Below, piece by piece: positions 1 through 5,864 of a stretch of DNA of 11,265 bases. The notes below the pieces were generated by a model. That model had not been told where the DNA came from and made no database searches. It was given only the letters and a program-made list of their open reading frames with translations. A program made the translations under genes and the position numbers. The stretch is from Chloroflexota bacterium (lineage in GTDB: Bacteria > Chloroflexota > Dehalococcoidia > SM23-28-2 > RBG-16-64-32). How positions within the stretch are numbered: position 1 is the stretch's first letter; each line of letters opens with the position of its first letter. The DNA lies in contig VBEI01000070.1 in the NCBI GenBank assembly GCA_005882715.1, positions 1-11,265 on the forward strand, in the 5' to 3' direction.

Positions 1-377
1 CGGTCCACACGATCGACCGGTTGCTGCGCCGCTCCCACGCGCAGCTGGTGGATGCTCCCGTGCTGCTCCTCGCTTGCCTTACGCTGGAGCAGTCGCATCG
101 CTGGCCGGAAAAGACGCGGCGGCTCGCGGAGCGAGATATGTTCGTGCAGAGCCTAGGGGCGGCGCTCCAGAACCTGCTTCTCGCGGCCGGTGAGGCGGGA
201 CTGAGGGGCTACCTGAAGGGTGCGCCGCTCTTCTGCGGCGCCGCAGTGGGCTCGGCGCTCGATCTGCCCGAAGACTGGGAGCCTACATTTCTTGTGCTCC
301 TGGGCTATCCCGACAAGAGCGCCGAGCCGCCTCCGCGCGAGGCGATAGACGTTGAGCAATTCCTGCTCCAGCGCTGA
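1..377 (+). CDS. Nitroreductase-family protein, FbiB C-terminal-domain-like (5' end missing)
   Basis: The open frame enters from the left edge (first whole codon at 3) and ends at TGA 375-377, so only about the last 124 residues are present. Visible traits are a segment reading AERDMFVQSLGAALQNLLLA, then GLRGYLKGAPLFC, then LDLPEDWEPTFLVLLGYP. This order (ERDMF, AxQNLLLAA, LDLPxDWEP, GYP) is what I know from the FMN-binding nitroreductase domain of FbiB, the enzyme that completes coenzyme F420 (dehydro-F420 reduction), and from related stand-alone nitroreductases. The family folds as an FMN-binding dimer, and the last strand with the GYP motif lies near the flavin. Whether an F420-glutamate ligase domain precedes it cannot be seen. 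The next gene overlaps or abuts its end, so the two are probably co-transcribed. The fold assignment is fairly sure; the F420 role is inference. Confidence 0.75.
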   Translation, partial: VHTIDRLLRRSHAQLVDAPVLLLACLTLEQSHRWPEKTRRLAERDMFVQSLGAALQNLLLAAGEAGLRGYLKGAPLFCGAAVGSALDLPEDWEPTFLVLLGYPDKSAEPPPREAIDVEQFLLQR

Positions 378-1209
378 CGTGCCTCACACCTACACCAACG
401 GCGTTGTCACGTTCTACGAAGACGCCGGCGACGGGCCGGTGGTTGTCCTCATACACGGCTACGGCGCGGACTTGCGTCTCTGGGATGCCCAGGTCGAGCC
501 GCTGAGGGAGGCGGGCTTTCGCGTCATTCGGTTCGACGTGCGCGGCCATGGGCGGAGCATGATAGCGCCGGACGGGTATACGTTCGAGAACTACGCCGCC
601 GACCTGCGCGATCTGCTCGACCGCCTGAACATTGAACGGCCCGCGACGGAGAGCCTCGAAGTCGGGGCGGTTCATCTCGCCGGGCTGTCGATGGGAGGCG
701 GGATAGCGCTTCAATTCGCGCTGGACTATCCGGACCGCGTCCTTTCCCTCACTCTTGTGGACCCCGCACTGCCGGGATTCACGTACGGGGATGAGACGAC
801 GACGCACATCCAGCGATTCATGGATGCGGTCCGTTCGCACGGCCCGCGCGACGCGGTCGACCAGGTCTGGCTCGAGCACCCGTTCTTTGATGGAGTGCGC
901 CGCGCCCCTGCGCAGTTCGCCGCCGTCCGAGACATACTTCTCGACTTCCAGGCGCCGGATATGCGGGACGGGGCACGGCCGGCGGAGTACCGGCCCGACA
1001 TCGCGGGACGGCTAGGCGAGATCTCAGCTCCGACGCTCGTCATCGCCGGAGAGAACGATGTGGCCGACTTCCGCCTCATCGCCGACGTTCTCGCCGAGAA
1101 CATTCGCGGCGCCCGCCTGACGATCATCCCGGACTGCTGGCACCTACCGCCCGTCGAGAAGCCGGAGGAGTTCAACCGAATACTCGTCTCTTTTCTCCGT
1201 GGCACCTAG
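352..1209 (+). CDS. Alpha/beta hydrolase
   Basis: A 285-residue single-domain alpha/beta hydrolase with every catalytic element in order: oxyanion-hole HGYG at residues 35-38, an RGHGRS strand-helix turn at 64-69, nucleophile elbow GLSMGG with Ser113, acid GENDVAD with Asp236, and His264 in CWHLPPVEKP. A lid-like insertion lies at about residues 142-215. The family hydrolyses esters, lactones, C-C bonds or epoxides; the Ser nucleophile argues against haloalkane dehalogenase or epoxide hydrolase activity, which use Asp, but the substrate cannot be read. No signal peptide is seen, so it is cytosolic. The start is uncertain. TTG 352 overlaps the upstream gene by 26 bases and has GAGG 9 bases before it. 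GTG 379 follows the upstream stop by one base and would remove nine poorly conserved residues. Either way it is coupled to the nitroreductase gene. Confidence 0.9.
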   Translation: MSNSCSSADVPHTYTNGVVTFYEDAGDGPVVVLIHGYGADLRLWDAQVEPLREAGFRVIRFDVRGHGRSMIAPDGYTFENYAADLRDLLDRLNIERPATESLEVGAVHLAGLSMGGGIALQFALDYPDRVLSLTLVDPALPGFTYGDETTTHIQRFMDAVRSHGPRDAVDQVWLEHPFFDGVRRAPAQFAAVRDILLDFQAPDMRDGARPAEYRPDIAGRLGEISAPTLVIAGENDVADFRLIADVLAENIRGARLTIIPDCWHLPPVEKPEEFNRILVSFLRGT

Positions 1210-1472
1210 GGTTGCAGTTCGGCGGAGGCTGAGATTCCCTTCGTTTCCTCCCTGCACCGACACCACCCACTCAGGGCAAGCTCTCGCCACCCCACAGGCC
1301 GCCCGCCAGAGGCGGACCATCGGTTGTCCCCACCCCGCGAGCTCGGAATGACGGGTTAGCGACAAGACGGGCACGCTGTCGTGCCTCAGGGCAGGCGGCG
1401 CGCCCCTACCGATTGCCTGCGGCGCTCTGTATCATCGGTGTCAATCTGCGAGGTAACGAAGGAGCGGACACC
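1210..1472. other. Intergenic gap with GC-rich hairpins
   Basis: A 263-base noncoding stretch. It holds two clean inverted repeats: CCGCC at 1303-1307 with GGCGG at 1311-1315 (loop AGA), and GGCACG at 1370-1375 with CGTGCC at 1380-1385 (loop CTGT). Neither is followed by a T run, so neither is a classical intrinsic terminator. The flanking text (GATTCCCTTCG near 1231, CGGAATGACGG near 1345) has the look of the dispersed intergenic repeats common in environmental bacterial genomes, but copy number cannot be judged from one window. A TATCAT hexamer at 1430-1435 (5 of 6 to the -10 consensus) lies 37 bases before the next gene without a convincing -35, and could be its promoter. Confidence 0.4.
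1458..1464 (+). promoter_or_regulatory. Shine-Dalgarno deciding the nitroreductase start
   Basis: GAAGGAG lies 8 bases before ATG 1473. It rules out the longer in-frame start at TTG 1413, which would add 20 residues unlike the family and has no ribosome-binding site of its own. Confidence 0.85.
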
Positions 1473-2081
1473 ATGGATGTCTTCGAGGTCATCAACACGA
1501 CCCGCGCGATGCGACGGCTCAAACCCGATCCGGTGCCCGACGAGCTGGTCTGGAAAGTGCTCGACGCCGCGATCCGCGCGCCCAGCGGCGGTAACCGGCA
1601 GCCGTGGAACTTCATCGTGGTGCGCGACGAGACGGCGAAGAAAAAGATCGCCGAGTGGTACCTCGAAGCCTGGAACGCCTCCTACGGCCCGATGAAAGAC
1701 GCGATGGCGGCGAACCCCGACGCCGCCCGAATGTTCAACTCCGCGGACCACCTAGCGAACCATCTGGCCGAAGTGCCGGTGGTGATCATCGCCGCCATCC
1801 GCGGCGGCGACACTGGCACCTCACCCGCGGGATCTTACGTCTACCCGGCGATCCAGAACATGATGCTCGCTGCCCGCGCCCTCGGCCTGGGCACGACGCT
1901 AACGACGCTTCACCGCGCGCACGAGATCGACGTGAAGGAGCTGCTCGGCATTCCGGAGAATGTGCAGACGCTAGCGCTCATTCCGCTGGGCTGGCCGAAG
2001 GGAAAGTTCGGAATGGGCGTGCGGCGGCCGGTGGAAGAGGTGACGTACTGGGAGAGATGGGGCGATACCCGCTCGCGCTAA
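1473..2081 (+). CDS. Nitroreductase family FMN-dependent oxidoreductase
   Basis: A 202-residue protein, the usual size for a single-domain nitroreductase. N-terminal RAMRRLKPDPVPDE (residues 11-24) carries the Arg residues that contact the FMN phosphate. APSGGNRQPWNFIVVRDE (36-53) is the classic second FMN motif. PAIQNMMLAARALGLGTTL (125-143) is the dimer-interface helix, and IPLGWPKGKFG (170-180) is the C-terminal flavin-proximal strand. The family reduces nitro groups, quinones, enones or iodotyrosine-type substrates with NAD(P)H; here the substrate is open. The long helix after the FMN motif (about residues 54-100) is typical of the aromatic-substrate subgroup. Translation starts at ATG 1473 behind a strong ribosome-binding site. 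A GNAT gene follows after 9 bases and is probably in the same transcript. It is the second nitroreductase-fold protein in about 2 kb. Confidence 0.93.
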   Translation: MDVFEVINTTRAMRRLKPDPVPDELVWKVLDAAIRAPSGGNRQPWNFIVVRDETAKKKIAEWYLEAWNASYGPMKDAMAANPDAARMFNSADHLANHLAEVPVVIIAAIRGGDTGTSPAGSYVYPAIQNMMLAARALGLGTTLTTLHRAHEIDVKELLGIPENVQTLALIPLGWPKGKFGMGVRRPVEEVTYWERWGDTRSR

Positions 2082-2090
2082 CGACGACCA

Positions 2091-2645
2091 ATGCCCGTCA
2101 CCGTCCGCCCGGCCAGCGAGGCCGATCTTTCCGCGCTCACCCGTCTGGACCTGACCTACCCGACCGACCGAGTTCTCGCGCTCGACCGCGCCGGCGAGCC
2201 GCCCGAGCACACGTTCGCGCTCCGCTGGCGCAACCACGTGCCCGCGCCGATGGCGGTCTACGCCACATACACGATCGACCGATTGCGCCAAGCCCTATCG
2301 ACTACGGACCTCGCTCTCGTAGCCGAGGTGGACGGCGAGGTGGCCGGCCTGCTGATTCTCGTCGTGCCGGAATGGACCGATGCTGCCGAGATAACTGACC
2401 TAGCTATCGACATCGCCTTTCGTCGGCTCGGCGCGGCCCGTGTGCTGGTCGAGGCGGCCGCCGATTGGGCACGCGGTCGCGGCTACCGCGCGCTGTGGGT
2501 GGAGCCGCGGGCAGATAACCACGCCGCTATCTCGTTCTACGTTTCGCTCGGATTTCGTGTATCGGGGTTCAACGACCGGCTCTACTCGAACGCCGACCAC
2601 GAAGACGGGAAACCGACCGTCTATATGCACCTGGAGCTACGATGA
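2091..2645 (+). CDS. GNAT family N-acetyltransferase
   Basis: A 184-residue GNAT protein. It opens with VTVRPASEADLSAL (residues 3-16), a typical first strand and helix. The core strand ITDLAIDIAF (101-110) leads into the acetyl-CoA pyrophosphate loop RRLGAA (111-116), matching the family pattern R/Q-x-x-G-x-G/A. Motif B follows as NHAAISFYVSLGF (143-155). The domain transfers an acetyl group from acetyl-CoA to an amine; the acceptor cannot be told. The overall shape recalls RimI-like and streptothricin acetyltransferase-like members, but neither is asserted. ATG 2091 has no ribosome-binding site and lies 9 bases after the nitroreductase stop, so translation probably depends on reinitiation. 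The end overlaps the converging kinase gene by 9 bases (2637-2645). Confidence 0.9.
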   Translation: MPVTVRPASEADLSALTRLDLTYPTDRVLALDRAGEPPEHTFALRWRNHVPAPMAVYATYTIDRLRQALSTTDLALVAEVDGEVAGLLILVVPEWTDAAEITDLAIDIAFRRLGAARVLVEAAADWARGRGYRALWVEPRADNHAAISFYVSLGFRVSGFNDRLYSNADHEDGKPTVYMHLELR

Positions 2646-3449
2646 GGCGCGCAGCTTCTCGATCCGGCTGAGCAGCCGAGGGCGTTCCTGTTCGATGTCC
2701 TCCGAAAGCCGCGCGACGGCGACCGGAAGCGCCCACCTCCGCACTTCCGCTTTGTCGAGCGGACGCGCTCGTTTGTAAGAGCCGACGTAGAGCCAGATGA
2801 AAAGGCTGCGGCCGGTCTTCGTGAGCACGCGCATCACCGGCGTGTAGGTCGCCGGCTCTCCCGCTCCGAGGAGGAGCAGCGTTCGCGCGACATCGGCTTC
2901 CGGCGCGCCACGCGTCGCGTTCGGCCAGTCGATGACCACCGCGCCGCGAGGGGCTCGCATTACATTGGCTGGATGAAAATCGCCGTGGCACAGCGCATCG
3001 CCGCCGGGCAGCGAATCGAGCCGCTTGCTCGCGATTTCAGCGAGCGCAGGCGGTACCAGCGGCGATGACAAATGCCGCTCGAGCCTATTCTTGAGCTCCG
3101 GAAAGCCGCTGTCATCCACGCGGCAGCCGTGCATTTGCGCGTGGACGGATCCGCACATGCGAGCAGAGCGGAAGACGGTCCACGGCGCCCGACCGAGCTC
3201 CGTGAGGAGATCCGTCCCCTCGATCCGTTCAAGGACCACGCCCTCGCGGCCGTCGATGCTGATTCGCTCGCCAGGCCGCGGCACCGGCAGGCCATTTCGG
3301 TGGGCCAGCTCCAGTGCCCGTACCTCGGCATCGAGGGTCGCGGGGTTGAAGCCGGGGCGGAGGAGGCGCAAGACCTTGCCGTCCTCCCAGGCGAACATCT
3401 CAGCTTCGCGGCCCTCGGCGACTTTCTTGAGCCCGCTTTCGATTGTCAT
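2637..3449 (-). CDS. Aminoglycoside phosphotransferase (APH)-family kinase
   Basis: A 270-residue protein-kinase-like phosphotransferase. N-lobe: KVLRLLRPG supplies the ATP-binding Lys25, and AEVRALE the partner Glu42. PVPRPGERI and VVLERIEGTDLL (71-82) form the hinge. C-lobe: CHGDFHPANV (154-163) is the catalytic loop with Asp157 and Asn162, and VVIDW (171-175) carries metal-binding Asp174. All kinase-critical residues are present, so it should be active. APH-fold members phosphorylate antibiotics, choline, homoserine, fructosamine or other small molecules, and nothing here picks one. I place the start at 3449 because the fold begins there. The frame stays open upstream only as antisense of the methyltransferase. 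No ribosome-binding site precedes the ATG and a perfect TATAAT lies 13 bases upstream, so the mRNA is probably nearly leaderless. Confidence 0.9.
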   Translation of the reverse strand: MTIESGLKKVAEGREAEMFAWEDGKVLRLLRPGFNPATLDAEVRALELAHRNGLPVPRPGERISIDGREGVVLERIEGTDLLTELGRAPWTVFRSARMCGSVHAQMHGCRVDDSGFPELKNRLERHLSSPLVPPALAEIASKRLDSLPGGDALCHGDFHPANVMRAPRGAVVIDWPNATRGAPEADVARTLLLLGAGEPATYTPVMRVLTKTGRSLFIWLYVGSYKRARPLDKAEVRRWALPVAVARLSEDIEQERPRLLSRIEKLRASS

Positions 3450-3470
3450 CGCGGTGGCCGGTATTATAAG
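3443..3470. promoter_or_regulatory. Divergent promoter island
   Basis: On the plus strand TTGTCA (3443-3448) and TATAAG (3465-3470) are each 5 of 6 to consensus with a 16-base spacer, pointing at the methyltransferase gene. On the minus strand TATAAT (3463-3468, exact consensus) points at the kinase gene; no good -35 partner is seen for it. The two -10 elements share the same bases, so polymerase binding on one strand should exclude the other. The plus-strand -35 also overlaps the kinase start codon. Confidence 0.6.
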
Positions 3471-3515
3471 CCTTGTCCGAAGAGTCGTAGCGTGACGGAG
3501 GTCACATCCGCAACT

Positions 3516-4304
3516 ATGGGAGCCATCGACTACGACGCCTGGGCGCAGACTTACGACGACACGCGCGGGGCGAGCCCGAGCGTCCTGCGCCCGATGCTTA
3601 CCGCGCTCGGACCCGCTGCAAGTCGCTCGCTGCTGGACATCGGCGGCGGGACAGGCAACTTCGCGAAGGCGCTGGCGGACGAGGGATTCCACGTGAGGCT
3701 GTGCGACTACTCTCCGGAGATGGCGCGACGAGCGGTCGTCAAGCTGAGCGGTGCTCCGGTTTTCGTCGCCGATGCAGCGCATCTGCCGTTCGCCGAAGGC
3801 TCCTTCGACTCCGCGATCTCGGTCAACGTGCTCGGGCACGTCGAGGACTGGCACTCGATGCTGGCCGAAGCGCGACGGGTGATCCGCGAAGGCCCGTACG
3901 TCATGAAAGCGTCTACGCGAGAGACACTGGAGGCGAACTGGGTCGTCGAGTACCTGCCCGGCATCCGCGACCACGCTCCAGTGCACCACTACCAGCGGGA
4001 CAGCGCGATCATCGACGCGCTGCGGGAAGCGGGCTTCTCGCGTGTCGAGTTGAGTCGCGTGCATTATACGGAGATGGTGGACGGCTCCATCCAGGCGCTC
4101 AAGCACTTCCCAGAGGTCTTCCTCGATGACGAGCGCATCCTCAACACGGCGACCCTCAAGCGCCTGCCGGGTGCGGAGCGAGAGGCCGGGCTTGCAGCTC
4201 TCCGACGCGACTATGCGTCCGGCCGGCTGAAGGAGATCGTCGCCCGATACGCGCCGCTGGTGGGCGAGTACGGCGACGGCTCCGTGTTCGCGGCGTGGCC
4301 GTAA
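3516..4304 (+). CDS. Class I SAM-dependent methyltransferase
   Basis: A 262-residue Rossmann-fold methyltransferase. YDAWAQTYDDTR (residues 6-17) is the usual N-terminal cap. Motif I is LLDIGGGTGNFAKALA (39-54), which binds the SAM methionine moiety. The acidic end of strand 2 is CDYSPEMARRA (63-73), which contacts the ribose. ADAAHLPFAEGSFDSAISVNVLGHV (86-109, from FVADAAHL) covers motifs II and III in the UbiE/Methyltransf_11 style. The C-terminal 130 residues probably form the substrate cap and are not recognised. The substrate is likely a small molecule but unknown. ATG 3516 is preceded by GGAGG at 3497-3501, 14 bases away, longer than usual. GTG 3492 in frame is an alternative start adding eight residues. 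The coding frame continues open upstream only as antisense of the kinase. Its stop is 4 bases from the stop of the converging propeller gene. Confidence 0.9.
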   Translation: MGAIDYDAWAQTYDDTRGASPSVLRPMLTALGPAASRSLLDIGGGTGNFAKALADEGFHVRLCDYSPEMARRAVVKLSGAPVFVADAAHLPFAEGSFDSAISVNVLGHVEDWHSMLAEARRVIREGPYVMKASTRETLEANWVVEYLPGIRDHAPVHHYQRDSAIIDALREAGFSRVELSRVHYTEMVDGSIQALKHFPEVFLDDERILNTATLKRLPGAEREAGLAALRRDYASGRLKEIVARYAPLVGEYGDGSVFAAWP

Positions 4305-4308
4305 GCGT

Positions 4309-5814
4309 TTAGGACCGGCGGCGGCGGACCGCGTTGACCGACAGGGCCACCACCGAGCCCGCGGCCAGAACACCCAGCGCGATAAGGCCGGCGGCTTGCG
4401 CGGTAATCTCCGCGCTCGATTCCCGCTGCTCGCATTCCAGAGGCGTCGTGCTGGGCGACGGCATGGGCTCGCTTGCTTGCGGAACGGTGGTCGCGGTAAC
4501 GGGTTTCCGTGGAGTGGGCTTCGGCAACCCATCTTTGTCGGGTCCTCGCGCAAGTGTCGGGGTCGGTGTAGCGGACGGCGCACCCTCTGGAAAGGCCGAC
4601 TCAGACGGGCTGGTGGACGGTGGCCTGCCAACGGGAGACGCTGTGACGGTGGGTGTGGCAGTGAAAGAGGGGCTTGCGCCGGGCAACGTGGGCGACGCCG
4701 GGTTCCCCGCGACCGTCGGTGAAGGACGCATACACGGCTCCGCCGGTGCGGGAGACCGAGGCACGGGCGAAGACATGGGTGGGATTGTCGCTATCTGCGC
4801 TGGTGTTTCGCCAGCTGGAATGGGCTGCCAGCTGGGACTCCATTCGAAGTCCGGCGTGTGCGTCAGGCGACGTTCGTCCGTCCCATCGACGCGGACTACG
4901 AAGATGTCCGAGAATCCCGGGTCCTCCTGGGCAAAGCCGACGAAGGCGATCATGGTTCCATCCGGAGACCAGGTAGGCTGCTCGTCACCTAGGCAAACGG
5001 GAGGCGAAGCAGGCGGCGGTGAAGGCGGCGTGCATCGGTGATTCGGGATAAGAGGCCGTTGGTCGCTTCCATCAGCGTTCATGACGTAGAGGGCGCCCGA
5101 CTCGGTCTCTCGTTTTGACACGAACACGATCTTCGAGCCGTCGGGCGACCAGTCCGGATCGATGTCCATTCCTGGCGAATCCGTAAGCCGCCTCTGGGCG
5201 CTCCCGTCGGCGTTCATTATGTAGATCTCAGTGCTCGCGATCTGAAAGTCATGTTTATCAAGAGTGCTTGAATAGGCGATACGAGCCCCATCCGGCGACC
5301 AGCTCAAGCTTGAGACGTCCGCATCGACCTCGGTTACAAGCGCGAAATTGTTCCCATCGGCGTCCATCATGTAAAGCCCCGAGCGACCATCAATTAAGCC
5401 GATGAAGGCAATCCGGGAGCCGTCCGGTGACCAGGCCGGGGGGCCCTTTACTAAAGGCGAGTCACCAGTCAGATTTGTGAGGCCGCTCCCGTCAGCGTTT
5501 ATAGTGTAGATCTGCCCCGGGTCACGGAAGTCTGTCCGGACATCGAACGCCATCCGTGAGCCGTCCGGCGACCAATCGGGACTGCCCGGGGTGATGACGG
5601 CCGTTAGTTGCGAGTCCTTCGAGCCATCCGGACTCATAATCCGCAGCTCCTCCGATTGAGTATCGGGCCTCGACGGATCAGGCCCTGGAGTTAGGACATA
5701 GGCGATATTTCCGTTTGTTGGCAATTCGCGCGCGCTAGTCGAATCTACGCCCAGCGCGAATGACACAAGCGCCGACGAGACACCAAGTGCTAATCGAAGA
5801 CTGCCCACGATCAT
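4309..5814 (-). CDS. Surface-anchored PD40/TolB-type beta-propeller protein
   Basis: A 501-residue protein in four parts. Residues 1 to about 28 are an N-terminal hydrophobic export signal. Residues about 35-330 are a beta-propeller with five clear PD40 repeats, each ending WSPDG (Trp near 81, 128, 172, 222 and 282), and a sixth degenerate copy (SWQP near 329). Each is paired with a YxMNADGS-type strand. Residues about 335-460 are a Pro/Ser/Thr-rich stalk. Residues about 470-495 are one membrane helix followed by RRRRS. The topology predicts an external propeller held by a C-terminal anchor; no LPXTG sortase motif is present. Similar repeats occur in TolB and in many environmental surface proteins, where they mediate binding, so no enzymatic role is claimed. 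ATG 5814 is chosen because AGGAG lies 5 bases upstream; TTG 5829 would put this site inside the gene. A proline-rich loop framed by Cys261 and Cys274 interrupts the fifth blade. Confidence 0.88.
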   Translation of the reverse strand: MIVGSLRLALGVSSALVSFALGVDSTSARELPTNGNIAYVLTPGPDPSRPDTQSEELRIMSPDGSKDSQLTAVITPGSPDWSPDGSRMAFDVRTDFRDPGQIYTINADGSGLTNLTGDSPLVKGPPAWSPDGSRIAFIGLIDGRSGLYMMDADGNNFALVTEVDADVSSLSWSPDGARIAYSSTLDKHDFQIASTEIYIMNADGSAQRRLTDSPGMDIDPDWSPDGSKIVFVSKRETESGALYVMNADGSDQRPLIPNHRCTPPSPPPASPPVCLGDEQPTWSPDGTMIAFVGFAQEDPGFSDIFVVRVDGTDERRLTHTPDFEWSPSWQPIPAGETPAQIATIPPMSSPVPRSPAPAEPCMRPSPTVAGNPASPTLPGASPSFTATPTVTASPVGRPPSTSPSESAFPEGAPSATPTPTLARGPDKDGLPKPTPRKPVTATTVPQASEPMPSPSTTPLECEQRESSAEITAQAAGLIALGVLAAGSVVALSVNAVRRRRS

Positions 5815-5819
5815 CCGTG

Positions 5820-5824
5820 CTCCT
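5820..5824 (-). promoter_or_regulatory. Shine-Dalgarno of the propeller gene
   Basis: AGGAG on the minus strand, 5 bases before ATG 5814. It decides this start over the upstream in-frame TTG at 5829. Confidence 0.8.
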
Positions 5825-5849
5825 GGCAAAGGCTTAACGTCGGCGGTGC

Positions 5850-5856
5850 AATAATA
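5850..5856. promoter_or_regulatory. Shared AT-rich -10 island between propeller gene and rarA
   Basis: AATAAT at 5850-5855 on the plus strand and TATTAT (reverse of 5851-5856) on the minus strand are each 5 of 6 to the -10 consensus. The plus-strand element ends 9 bases before the rarA ATG, so a transcript would begin close to the start codon. No convincing -35 is seen on either side, so this is a weak call resting on position and base content. Confidence 0.4.
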
Positions 5857-5864
5857 GTTACGTC

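Noticed and set aside
283..879. 198-codon minus-strand open frame
   Set aside because: It lies antisense to the hydrolase and nitroreductase, which have complete catalytic motifs, and its translation shows no domain. High GC content leaves such mirror frames open.
1370..1385. GGCACG/CGTGCC hairpin as the terminator of the hydrolase operon
   Set aside because: It lies 160 bases after the stop and no T run follows, so an intrinsic terminator is not supported.
3072..3491. Upstream extension of the methyltransferase frame to 3072
   Set aside because: These codons are antisense to the kinase gene. The methyltransferase N-terminal cap and the promoter place the start at 3516, or at most 3492.
3450..4631. 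Minus-strand extension of the kinase frame, giving a 664-residue protein
   Set aside because: The extra 394 residues are antisense to the methyltransferase and to part of the propeller stalk, are Arg-rich and show no domain. The kinase fold begins at ATG 3449 behind its own -10 element.
4400..4790. Low-complexity stretch considered as a DNA repeat array
   Set aside because: The repetition is at the amino-acid level (Pro, Ser, Thr) with no regular DNA unit or spacer, so it is not a tandem repeat or CRISPR array.
4334..5041. 235-codon plus-strand frame across the propeller stalk
   Set aside because: It is antisense to the Pro/Ser/Thr stalk; its Gly/Val/Asp-rich translation simply reflects reversed repetitive codons.
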